DNA of 64,000 bases, taken from the NCBI GenBank assembly GCA_038240015.1, contig JBBSEF010000004.1, positions 32,275-96,274 on the forward strand, written 5' to 3'. Positions 17,911 to 25,454 of this stretch are shown here, piece by piece. Within the stretch, counting starts at the first letter, position 1. Each line of letters starts with the position of its first letter. Position numbers and translations under genes: made by a program. The notes under the pieces are model-generated. The model was not told the DNA's origin and did not search any database. It worked only from the letters and a program-made list of their open reading frames with translations. This DNA comes from CAHJXF01 sp038240015 (lineage in GTDB: Bacteria; Pseudomonadota; Gammaproteobacteria; Burkholderiales; Burkholderiaceae_D).

Positions 17911-20703
17911 ATGAATCAGCAACAGGGTGTCAAGCGGTTGAAGTTCGGGACTTGCGCGGTGGCTTGTGCGGTGGCAAGCATCTTTCTGGCCGCATGCAGT
18001 CGCGACAGTTCGCAGGATCATCTGGCGCGCGCCAAGGAGTTGAGCGCGAAAAACGATCATCGCGCCGCGGTCATCGAACTCAAGAACGCGCTGCAAGGCG
18101 ATGCGCAGTCCTCCGAGGCCCGTTATCTCCTGGGTCGCGAATTGCTAGAGCAAGGCGATCCGAAAAGCGCCGAGATCGAACTCCAGAAGGCCTTCGACAA
18201 ACAATACGAACCCGACCTGGTCCTCCCGCTGCTGGTGAAGAGCCAGATGTTGCAGGGACAAGTGGAGAAGGTCATCACGCAGACCACCACGGCTCGGGTG
18301 AAGTCGCCTGCGGCCAACGCCGAATTGCAGAGCCTGCTGGGCGTCGCGCAATTCGCTTCGGGCAAGGCCGATGAAGCGCTCACGGCATTCGCATCGGCAA
18401 AAAAATTCGTTCCTGATTATCCGGCCGCGGTGCTGGGCGAGGCTCGCGTCAGGGCCGCACGCGGCGAGCTGCCTGCAGCGAGCGCGCAGGTCGATCGGGT
18501 TCTGACCGACGACCCCAAGCAGGTCGAAGGCCTGATGCTCAAGGGCGACATCGCACGCGCGCGCGGCGCCGCCAAGGACGCGATTCCTTCTTACGAAGCG
18601 GTCATCAAGGACAACCCGCGCAACTTCACCGCGCGGCTCAATCTGGCGAGCTCGTTCATGAGCGACGGCCAGTCCGATCTCGCTCAGCAACAAGTCGATG
18701 AGCTGAAGAAACTTTCCCCTCGTCATCCGGGCGTGAATTATCTGGACGCACTGATCGCGTTCAACAAGAAAGATTTTGCCAAAGCCAACGATGCGATCGC
18801 GCTTTCCCTGACCGCGGCGCCGAAAAACGGCGCGGCCCAACTGCTGGCCGGCGCCATCGGACTGGCGATGAACCAGCCCGCGCAAGCCGAGCAGCATCTG
18901 CGCGACGCGGTCAAGATTGCGCCGAACAGCGTCTACGCACGCAAGCTCCTGGCGAGTCTTTATCTTCGCCAGCGTCAACCGCAGAAGGCCGAGGAAGTTC
19001 TTCAGCCCGCGCTCGCGGCCGCGCCCAAGGATTCCGCATTGATCAGTCTTGCGGGCGAAGTTGCGCTGATGAAAGGGGACTTCAAGGCGGCGTCGCGCTC
19101 GTTCGAACAGGCTGCCAAGCTCAACCCGAACGATTCAAACGTGAGAACGCAAAGCGCGGCGGTTCAATTCGCGCGTGGCGACTCGGAAGCGGGATTCGCA
19201 GAGCTTGAAGCCGCATCCAGAGACGCGACGACCAACCCGAATCCGGACATCGCGCTGGTACTGGCTCACGTGCAACGGCGCGAATTCGATCGCGCGCTGG
19301 TCGCGTGGAAGACTCTGGAAAAGAGACAGCCGAACAATCCGGTCACGTACAACCTCCGCGCTTCCATCGACATCGGGAAGAACGATCTGCCGTCGGCGCG
19401 CAAGGCGCTCGAGAAAGCCCTGCAATTGCAGCCCACGTATTTTCCGGCGGTGGCCAATCTCGCGTCGCTTGATCTGCGCGACAAGAATGTTGACGGAGCG
19501 CGGCAACGCTACAAGAACTTGCTCGTGAAGGAACCGGGCAGCCTTTCCGGTCTGCTCGCGCTCGCGCAATTGGAGAACGCCAACGGAGCGAGCCGCGAGA
19601 CGGTCGTGGGTTTGCTGAAGGAAGCCAAGAGGGCCAACCCCTCTTCCGAACAGGCGGTCTCCGCGCTGGCCGGCTACTACGCGAGCAAGGCGGATCCCAA
19701 GCAAGCTCTTGCGATCGCTCAGGACGCGCTCGCTTCGTCTCCCAACAATCCGCGCTATCTGGATATGGTCGGCCAACTCCTGATGCAGACCGGTAGCCCC
19801 GATCAAGCGGTGGCCGCGTATCGGAAGCTCGTGGGGCTCAATCCCGAGGCGCCCGACTACCAACTCCGATTGGGGCAGGCCCAGTTGAAGGCCGGACAAA
19901 GCGAAGCGGCATTGCAATCGTTCGGCAGCGCGCTCAAGTTGAAGCCCGATTCTCTCGAAGCGCAAAGCGCGATGGTCGGATCGATGATCCGCGCGGGCAA
20001 GAACGACGAGGCGGCGCGTCTGCTTGCCGATATCAAGACGCAAGCGCCGAAATCGCTGGCCATTCCGGAACTGGAAGGCGATCTGAAATTCGCGTCGAAG
20101 CAATACGCCGAAGCGGCGGCCATCTATCGAAAGACCACCGCGCAGATGCCGACTTCGGGTCTGGTCATCAAAGCCTATTCGGCGCTGGCGCTCGCCGGCA
20201 AGCGCCCAGAAGCGGACGCGTTCCTTGCGGATTGGTTGAAGAGTCATCCGAAGGACTTTACGGTGCGCCTCTTCGACGCGGACCTCGCGCTGCGCTCAAA
20301 AGAATATTCACGCGCGGCTCAGAACTATCGTGTAGTCCTCGAGACACAGCCCAACGACGCGATCCTCCTCAACAATCTGGCCTGGGCCTTGTGGCAGCAA
20401 AAGGATCCGCAAGCGTTGAGTTATGCGGAGAAGGCCAATTCGATTGTCCCGGGCAATCCCGCGGTGAGCGACACGCTCGGGTGGATGCTGGTCGAACAGG
20501 GTCAGACCAAACGCGGCATTGAACTGCTGGAGAAGGCAAGCGCGACCGCGCCCGCACAGCGCGACATCGCGCTGCATCTTGCAAAGGCGCAGATCAAGGA
20601 CGGCCGAAAGGACGCCGCACGAACCACGCTGGAGTCGCTCGTCAAGACCGCTCCGACAAGCGCCGAAGGCAAGGAATCGAAAGACCTGCTCGCCACGCTC
20701 TAG
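17911..20703 (+). CDS. prsT: XrtA/PEP-CTERM system TPR lipoprotein PrsT
   Basis: Large TPR-repeat lipoprotein found in exosortase A loci (TIGR02917); a scaffold role in polymer secretion or PEP-CTERM protein handling is assumed from family context. 930 residues. A signal sequence with lipobox FLAAC (Cys29) is followed by tandem tetratricopeptide repeats through almost the whole length, recognisable from repeated A-x-x-x-Y/F and P-N/D-x-P patterns such as VVLETQPNDAILLNNLAWAL near 810. Length is typical of the family. Separated from prsR by 106 bases with two inverted repeats and followed by a strong terminator, so it may be its own transcription unit or the end of the prsK-prsR one. Confidence 0.92.
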   Translation: MNQQQGVKRLKFGTCAVACAVASIFLAACSRDSSQDHLARAKELSAKNDHRAAVIELKNALQGDAQSSEARYLLGRELLEQGDPKSAEIELQKAFDKQYEPDLVLPLLVKSQMLQGQVEKVITQTTTARVKSPAANAELQSLLGVAQFASGKADEALTAFASAKKFVPDYPAAVLGEARVRAARGELPAASAQVDRVLTDDPKQVEGLMLKGDIARARGAAKDAIPSYEAVIKDNPRNFTARLNLASSFMSDGQSDLAQQQVDELKKLSPRHPGVNYLDALIAFNKKDFAKANDAIALSLTAAPKNGAAQLLAGAIGLAMNQPAQAEQHLRDAVKIAPNSVYARKLLASLYLRQRQPQKAEEVLQPALAAAPKDSALISLAGEVALMKGDFKAASRSFEQAAKLNPNDSNVRTQSAAVQFARGDSEAGFAELEAASRDATTNPNPDIALVLAHVQRREFDRALVAWKTLEKRQPNNPVTYNLRASIDIGKNDLPSARKALEKALQLQPTYFPAVANLASLDLRDKNVDGARQRYKNLLVKEPGSLSGLLALAQLENANGASRETVVGLLKEAKRANPSSEQAVSALAGYYASKADPKQALAIAQDALASSPNNPRYLDMVGQLLMQTGSPDQAVAAYRKLVGLNPEAPDYQLRLGQAQLKAGQSEAALQSFGSALKLKPDSLEAQSAMVGSMIRAGKNDEAARLLADIKTQAPKSLAIPELEGDLKFASKQYAEAAAIYRKTTAQMPTSGLVIKAYSALALAGKRPEADAFLADWLKSHPKDFTVRLFDADLALRSKEYSRAAQNYRVVLETQPNDAILLNNLAWALWQQKDPQALSYAEKANSIVPGNPAVSDTLGWMLVEQGQTKRGIELLEKASATAPAQRDIALHLAKAQIKDGRKDAARTTLESLVKTAPTSAEGKESKDLLATL

Positions 20704-20722
20704 TTTTCCCCGATCGCAAATC

Positions 20723-20752
20723 AAAAAGGGCCGCAAGAGCGGCCCTCTTTTT
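20723..20752. terminator. Bidirectional intrinsic terminator between prsT and the PEP-CTERM gene
   Basis: Stem GGGCCGC / GCGGCCC (20728-20734, 20739-20745) with loop AAGA, preceded by AAAAA and followed by TCTTTTT. The A-run and T-run on either side allow termination in both directions, which fits the convergent genes prsT (rightward) and the PEP-CTERM gene (leftward). Confidence 0.9.
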
Positions 20753-20769
20753 CGAGCGCGCCGAGCGCG

Positions 20770-21483
20770 TCAGCGGAGTCCCGAATCGGGGCGGCGCATG
20801 AAGACGAGCATGAGCAGCGCCCCCAAGCCGAACAGCGACAACCAACCGGGTTCGGGAATGGCCAAAGCGGCGATTCCGAAAGCATGGTTATCCGTCTCGA
20901 ATGAATTGCCGGTGCTCGAGATCTGGATCCGATCAAACCGGCTGGGCACGAACACGCCGTTCACGAGGACGCCCGGAAAGTAGTCGATGTATTGAGCTTG
21001 CGTCAGGTCCCCCCGGGTCATCTGCCCGGGAAATGCAACGGCGTTGATTTGGGCGCCGTCGAATGAATCGATCAGCACGCCATTCATGAAGAACTGCACG
21101 AGGTTGAAGCTGTCGAGAGAACCTGCATAGAATCCGAAATAATCGGATGCGACAGAAAGGTTCACGAATATCGATCCGCCATCGTGCATGCCCACCGCAA
21201 GGTAGGTCGACGTATCGTCGATCGGAGCGGCATGCACCACAGTCGTTTCGGTCGCCAAGTTGTCCGCTGCGAGCGCGATCGACCCGGCCGCATCCCTGGA
21301 ATAGGTGGCCATGCACTCGTTCGCGGCATTTCCGGCATCGAAAGAAACCGTACAAACGCCTGCGCGCGACGACATCCGGCCATTCGATCCTGCGGCCATG
21401 CCGCCGACCTGAATCACGCCTGCTTCGGAAATTCCGGACATCAATATCAGAAATGCCGCGCCCATTTGTATAATCTTGCTCAT
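20770..21483 (-). CDS. PEP-CTERM sorting-domain protein (predicted XrtA substrate)
   Basis: Secreted protein of 237 residues with an N-terminal signal peptide (cut near GISEAG) and a C-terminal sorting tail: LAIPEPGWLSLFGLGALLML then VFMRR, i.e. the PEP motif, a membrane helix and a basic end, as required by exosortase A. The central part is beta-rich and resembles a lectin-like fold (for example YFGFYAGSLDSFNLVQFFMNG), but I cannot assign a domain. The body of the protein is not otherwise recognised. It is convergent with prsT, shares a bidirectional terminator with it, and has a sigma-54 type promoter about 40 bases before its ATG, suggesting co-regulation by PrsR. Confidence 0.88.
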   Translation of the reverse strand: MSKIIQMGAAFLILMSGISEAGVIQVGGMAAGSNGRMSSRAGVCTVSFDAGNAANECMATYSRDAAGSIALAADNLATETTVVHAAPIDDTSTYLAVGMHDGGSIFVNLSVASDYFGFYAGSLDSFNLVQFFMNGVLIDSFDGAQINAVAFPGQMTRGDLTQAQYIDYFPGVLVNGVFVPSRFDRIQISSTGNSFETDNHAFGIAALAIPEPGWLSLFGLGALLMLVFMRRPDSGLR

Positions 21484-21523
21484 AGACAGTTCGTTCTCAA
21501 TTAAATGCTAACAAGCTCTGCAA

Positions 21524-21539
21524 AGCAATTAACGAACCA
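21524..21539 (-). promoter_or_regulatory. Predicted sigma-54 promoter of the PEP-CTERM gene
   Basis: On the minus strand TGGTTCG-TTAA-TTGCT matches TGGCACG-N4-TTGCW at all but two positions (4 and 5), with GG and GC ten bases apart. The start point would be near 21513, about 30 bases before the ATG. Upstream, an inverted pair TTATCAAT (21586-21593) / ATTGATAA (21636-21643) lies at a distance suited to activator binding, and the region is AT-rich. The remaining intergenic sequence up to 21781 shows no other clear signal. Activity is inferred. Confidence 0.65.
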
Positions 21540-21781
21540 GGTCTGGTAACTCTATGAAGCAGATAAGAAGCTCGAAATCATGTCATTATCAATACGGCCG
21601 AAGTGGAAAGAAACTCGACATGCTCCACCTCTGCAATTGATAACACCCGGTGTAGGACGAGATATGAGTAATGAGAGAGAAGGTTAATTTGCGCATTCGA
21701 ATGTAAGCGGAACACTTATTATTCAGCCAGATGTTACGCGTGCATATTCTCTTTGTTAATGATTCTTGCGCAGGGTTCAGC

Positions 21782-22930
21782 ATGGACTTGCGATCAGCGT
21801 TGGCTGCCGTTTTTCTCATAGCGATGACGGGCGCTGATGCAAGTGCGGCTGGCGAGCTCGCGGCCATCCGGCTGCCTCCGGGATTTCGCATCGAGATGCT
21901 GACGGACCACGTACCGAGCGCGCGCGAGATGACGCTTGGGCGTTTCCAGTCCGGGAAAGGTGTGCTCTTCGTTGGCAGCGGTCGTGCGGGCAAGGTGTAC
22001 GCGGTAAACCTCGAGCAGGGCCGCGCGACCGGCGTAAGGGCGGTGGCGTCGGGTTTGCAGATGCCGATCGGCGTCGCGTATCGCGATGGAGCGCTCTACG
22101 TCTCGGCGGTTTCGCGCATATTTCGGATCGACAAGGTGGATGGCGATCTCGACCACGTCTCGGCTCCATCGCTGATCACCGATCAATTTCCCGCTGAGAC
22201 GCACCATGGTTTCAAATTCATCGCATTCGGGCCGGACGGTCATTTATATGTGCCCGTAGGCGCGCCGTGCAATGTATGCGAGCGCGATGAGAACAGGTAT
22301 TACAGCATTCAGAGAATTAATGCCGACGGCAGCGGGCGCGCTGTCGTTGCAAAAGGAATTCGCAATTCAGTCGGGTTTGATTGGAGCCCGCTCGATGGCT
22401 CGCTCTGGTTCACCGACAACGGGCGCGACCTGCTCGGCGATGATATTCCGTCGGATGAATTGAATCACGTTGCAACCAAAACCGCCGCGCTGTTGCATTT
22501 TGGTTTTCCTTATTGCCACCAAGGCGATATTTCAGATCCGGAATTCGGAAGCAAACATCCCTGTTCGCAATTCATTCCCCCCAGCGCGAATTTGGGAGCG
22601 CATGTGGCGGCGCTCGGAATGCGCTTCTACTCGCCGCCCGATGGAGCGAATGAACCCTTTCCGCCAAGTTTTCGCAACGGCATCTTCATCGCAGAACACG
22701 GATCCTGGAATCGCTCGACCAAGGTCGGGTACCGTGTCGTGCACGTCACCCTCGACGGGTCGAACCGGGTCGTCGGTCAGGACGTCTTTGCGGAGGGTTG
22801 GCTGGGCAAGGACGAATCCGTATGGGGGCGTCCTTCCGATGTGCTTGCGCTTCCCGATGGTTCTTTGCTGGTATCGGACGACCTCGCGGGCGCCATTTAT
22901 CGCATCCGCTACGCGCCCAGGCAGCGCTGA
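21782..22930 (+). CDS. Sorbosone dehydrogenase-like PQQ-type beta-propeller protein
   Basis: Periplasmic six-bladed beta-propeller of the glucose/sorbosone dehydrogenase superfamily; an oxidoreductase on a sugar or aldehyde with PQQ is likely but not proven. 382 residues from ATG 21782, which has AGGG upstream and starts a signal peptide (cut near ASAAGE). Family motifs: IRLPPGFRIEML, GVAYRDGALYVS, PAETHHGFKFIAFGPDGHLYV, NSVGFDWSPLDGSLWFTDNGRD, FPYCHQGDISDP, and FIAEHGSWNRS. Two Cys pairs (PCNVC and YCH...HPC) may form disulfides. The frame extends 17 codons upstream into AT-rich intergenic sequence, less likely coding. It ends two bases before the TM2 gene. Confidence 0.82.
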   Translation: MDLRSALAAVFLIAMTGADASAAGELAAIRLPPGFRIEMLTDHVPSAREMTLGRFQSGKGVLFVGSGRAGKVYAVNLEQGRATGVRAVASGLQMPIGVAYRDGALYVSAVSRIFRIDKVDGDLDHVSAPSLITDQFPAETHHGFKFIAFGPDGHLYVPVGAPCNVCERDENRYYSIQRINADGSGRAVVAKGIRNSVGFDWSPLDGSLWFTDNGRDLLGDDIPSDELNHVATKTAALLHFGFPYCHQGDISDPEFGSKHPCSQFIPPSANLGAHVAALGMRFYSPPDGANEPFPPSFRNGIFIAEHGSWNRSTKVGYRVVHVTLDGSNRVVGQDVFAEGWLGKDESVWGRPSDVLALPDGSLLVSDDLAGAIYRIRYAPRQR

Positions 22931-22932
22931 TC

Positions 22933-23313
22933 ATGAGCTTCAAGAACAAGACGATCGCGACGATTCTCGCCTCCCTCGGCGGAACGCTGGGACTGCATCG
23001 CTTCTATCTGGGCGGCGCGCGACGGCCGTTGCCTTGGCTTTACCCACTGTTTTCATGGACCCTGGTCCCGACGTTTGCGGGTTTCATCGAAGCCTTGCGA
23101 TTCGCGTTGACCCCCGATGCGAAGTGGGACAAGCAATGGAACGCCGATGCAACGGCTGCGAATCATTCAGGCTGGCTCGTGATCATCGTGGCCGCGTTGA
23201 CGCTGCTAGGCGGCACGGTGCTCTTGATGACGCTGATCTCGTTCGCGCTCGCTCGCTACCACGGTGCGGGCGAGAGCTTTTTGTCTCGCGTTGTGACGAT
23301 CACCTTCGCCTGA
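22933..23313 (+). CDS. TM2-domain membrane protein
   Basis: Small inner-membrane protein of 126 residues. The TM2 signature GGTLGLHRFYLGG is seen at residues 15-27, followed by membrane segments near 35-55 and 80-108. TM2 proteins have no agreed biochemical role. It starts two bases after the stop of the sorbosone dehydrogenase-like gene and is probably co-transcribed; it converges on the radical SAM gene with 12 bases between the stops. Confidence 0.8.
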   Translation: MSFKNKTIATILASLGGTLGLHRFYLGGARRPLPWLYPLFSWTLVPTFAGFIEALRFALTPDAKWDKQWNADATAANHSGWLVIIVAALTLLGGTVLLMTLISFALARYHGAGESFLSRVVTITFA

Positions 23314-23325
23314 CACGAATACAAC

Positions 23326-24525
23326 TCAATCGAACAGGCGCTGCTGCGGCGAGGTCGCTTGCATTGGCGTCGGCTTGATGAATTGCGTCGTGTCGAAAAT
23401 CTTGCGCTCACGATTGAGCCCGTGCCGCGCGCACGCCGCTCGAAAGCGCTGCGCAAACAGCTCGGCCCAGATGCCTTCGCCCGTCATGCGCTTGCCGAAG
23501 CGCGAGTCGTAGTCCTTGCCGCCGCGCAAGTCGCGAATACGGTTCATCACGCGCTCGGCACGCAACGGAAAGTGCGCGCGCAGCCATTGCTGAAAGACGG
23601 TGTTGAGCTCCCACGGCAATCTGAGAATGATGAAGTGCGCGCTGTGCGCGCCCGCATGGGCGGCCGCTTCGACGATGCGTTCCATCTCGCCATCGGTGAT
23701 GAACGGGATGACCGGCGACACGTTCACCGATACCGGCACGCCCGCGTCGGCCAGCGCGCGCACGGTGCGCAATCTGCGGGCGGGACTGGCGGCACGCGGC
23801 TCTAGTTTCCTCGACAACTCATGATCGAGCGTCGTGATCGTGATCGATGCGCGGGCAAGCTGGGCGCGCGCGAGCGGCGCGAGCAAATCGAGATCGCGCT
23901 CGATCAGCGACGACTTCGTGATCAGGCCGAACGGATTGCGGGTTTCGTGCAGCACTTCGAGAACCGCGCGCGTAATTTTCAATTCACGCTCGATCGGCTG
24001 ATACGCATCGGTGTTGACTCCGACCGCGATCACGTCGGGCGCGTACGCTTTCTTTCCCAATTCCATGCGCAGAAGCTCGGCCGCATTAACCTTCGCGAAC
24101 AACTTCGACTCGAAGTCGAGGCCCGGCGACAAGCCCAGATAACTGTGCGTCGGCCGCGCGAAGCAGTAGATGCATCCGTGCTCGCATCCGCGATAGGGAT
24201 TGAGCGACAGCCGAAAGGGAATGTCGGGCGAATCGTTCTTCGAAATGATGCTTCGCGCGCGCTCTTCGGTGACCACGGTCTTGAGCGGCGGCGCATCTTG
24301 CTGTCCGTCGATGGCGATGTCGAGACCGCCCCACCCATCGTCACACGCCTCGCGCGCGTCGACCTCGAAGCGGCCGCGGACATTGGCGACGGCGCCCCGG
24401 CCCTTTTTCGGCCGGGGCCAGAACGTCAACGGTTGCTCTGTCGAAATATCGATCGATGATCGCGTCTGGCCGTCAGTTCTCGTCATGGCTGTGGAGTTGG
24501 GGGCGCGCGGCTGCAGTGGCAGCAT
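23326..24525 (-). CDS. PA0069-family radical SAM protein
   Basis: Radical SAM enzyme related to spore photoproduct lyase-like proteins; the substrate is unknown. The 4Fe-4S site is clear: GCEHGCIYCFARPTHSY, a C-x3-C-x2-C motif after PFRLSLNPYRG. The N-terminal KGRGAVANVRGRFE is typical of this family, and SVNVSPVIPFITDGEMERI and LRLPWELNTVFQQWL follow. Two starts are possible: ATG 24525 (399 residues), two bases after the stop of the upstream gene, and ATG 24486 (386 residues). Neither has a strong ribosome binding site; the first is listed because of coupling. Confidence 0.85.
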   Translation of the reverse strand: MLPLQPRAPNSTAMTRTDGQTRSSIDISTEQPLTFWPRPKKGRGAVANVRGRFEVDAREACDDGWGGLDIAIDGQQDAPPLKTVVTEERARSIISKNDSPDIPFRLSLNPYRGCEHGCIYCFARPTHSYLGLSPGLDFESKLFAKVNAAELLRMELGKKAYAPDVIAVGVNTDAYQPIERELKITRAVLEVLHETRNPFGLITKSSLIERDLDLLAPLARAQLARASITITTLDHELSRKLEPRAASPARRLRTVRALADAGVPVSVNVSPVIPFITDGEMERIVEAAAHAGAHSAHFIILRLPWELNTVFQQWLRAHFPLRAERVMNRIRDLRGGKDYDSRFGKRMTGEGIWAELFAQRFRAACARHGLNRERKIFDTTQFIKPTPMQATSPQQRLFD

Positions 24526-24527
24526 CG

Positions 24528-25028
24528 TCAGGTCGTGATCGCGTTCGTCGGCACCAACTGGCAGCCGCCGACCTTCCAGATCTTGTCGGCCTGTCTGTTC
24601 ATCGTGAACAGGGCGCGCCATACATGGCCTTCCTGATCGACGAGTTGAACGGTCTGCACCCACTGGCGGTCGATCGCATCGAGGCGAACGAAGCGAACCG
24701 AACCTGCGCGATACACCGGTTCGTAGTGGTCGCGAACCATGCGAATGAATTTTTCGGGCGTGCCGAACATGCGCTGGATATCGGGGCTCGCGTGCGCAAA
24801 CGCGCCACGCGCATCGTCGCGACCGAAGGCATCGAGCTGATCGCGGATGACCTGTTCGATCGCCTGCCTGTCCGCTGCGTTGATCCTCTCCGCAGCGTTG
24901 ACTATTCTTTCCGCGGCGAACGATAAGCGAGGCGCGGCGAACGCAAGGCTCACGATGGCGACGAGCGCGATCGCAATGGCGAAGCTCAGTCTGATCGACG
25001 CCGACGTGAGAAATCGAATAGTGAACAT
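24528..25028 (-). CDS. DUF4864 secreted protein
   Basis: 166-residue protein with an N-terminal signal/anchor (residues about 10-40, cut near FAAER) and a DUF4864-like body: DRQAIEQVIRDQLDAFGRDDARGAFAHASPDIQRMFG, then FIRMVRDHYEPVY and a closing WKVGGCQLV. The fold is probably NTF2-like (inference); function unknown. Directly upstream of the radical SAM gene with a two-base gap, so probably one transcript. Confidence 0.78.
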   Translation of the reverse strand: MFTIRFLTSASIRLSFAIAIALVAIVSLAFAAPRLSFAAERIVNAAERINAADRQAIEQVIRDQLDAFGRDDARGAFAHASPDIQRMFGTPEKFIRMVRDHYEPVYRAGSVRFVRLDAIDRQWVQTVQLVDQEGHVWRALFTMNRQADKIWKVGGCQLVPTNAITT

Positions 25029-25178
25029 TTGTTCAGTTTACTCCGCGAAGAGTGATTCCACCAGAAGGACCATCCGCAGCGGTCTTCCGAGGCGATCGTT
25101 CGCATCGTCGTCCGCTCGCGGACCTCGGGTGCTGCGCGATAATGCTCCGCTCAGCTTCCCGTCCGCAGCAACGACATC

Positions 25179-25385
25179 ATGGTCCGCTTCCAAAAAACCC
25201 GCATCCACCCCGCCAGCGCGGCGCTGTTTCTGGTCGGACTCTATGCGGTCGTCGGCGTCGCATACGCGGCCTATGCGCGCAGCGTGGACTCGATATGGAT
25301 CTGGGTGATCGTCGCCGTGCTCGCGTTTGCTGCGTCGGCTTTATATCAGCGCCATGTGGCAAAGGCGCAAGGTCGCGAGCGGTAG
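25179..25385 (+). CDS. Small two-helix membrane protein, hypothetical
   Basis: 68 residues with two hydrophobic helices (about 13-33 and 38-57) and a basic C-terminus. Both membrane segments and the charged ends look protein-like rather than random. No Shine-Dalgarno is visible before the ATG and no family is recognised. It lies alone between the divergent DUF4864 gene and the 3' end of typA. Confidence 0.45.
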   Translation: MVRFQKTRIHPASAALFLVGLYAVVGVAYAAYARSVDSIWIWVIVAVLAFAASALYQRHVAKAQGRER

Positions 25386-25454
25386 CAACGCACGAGCAGC
25401 GAGGTTGGACCGCACCTTGTTTCTACTGCGCGCGCACCCCGCGGGAGACTTCCC

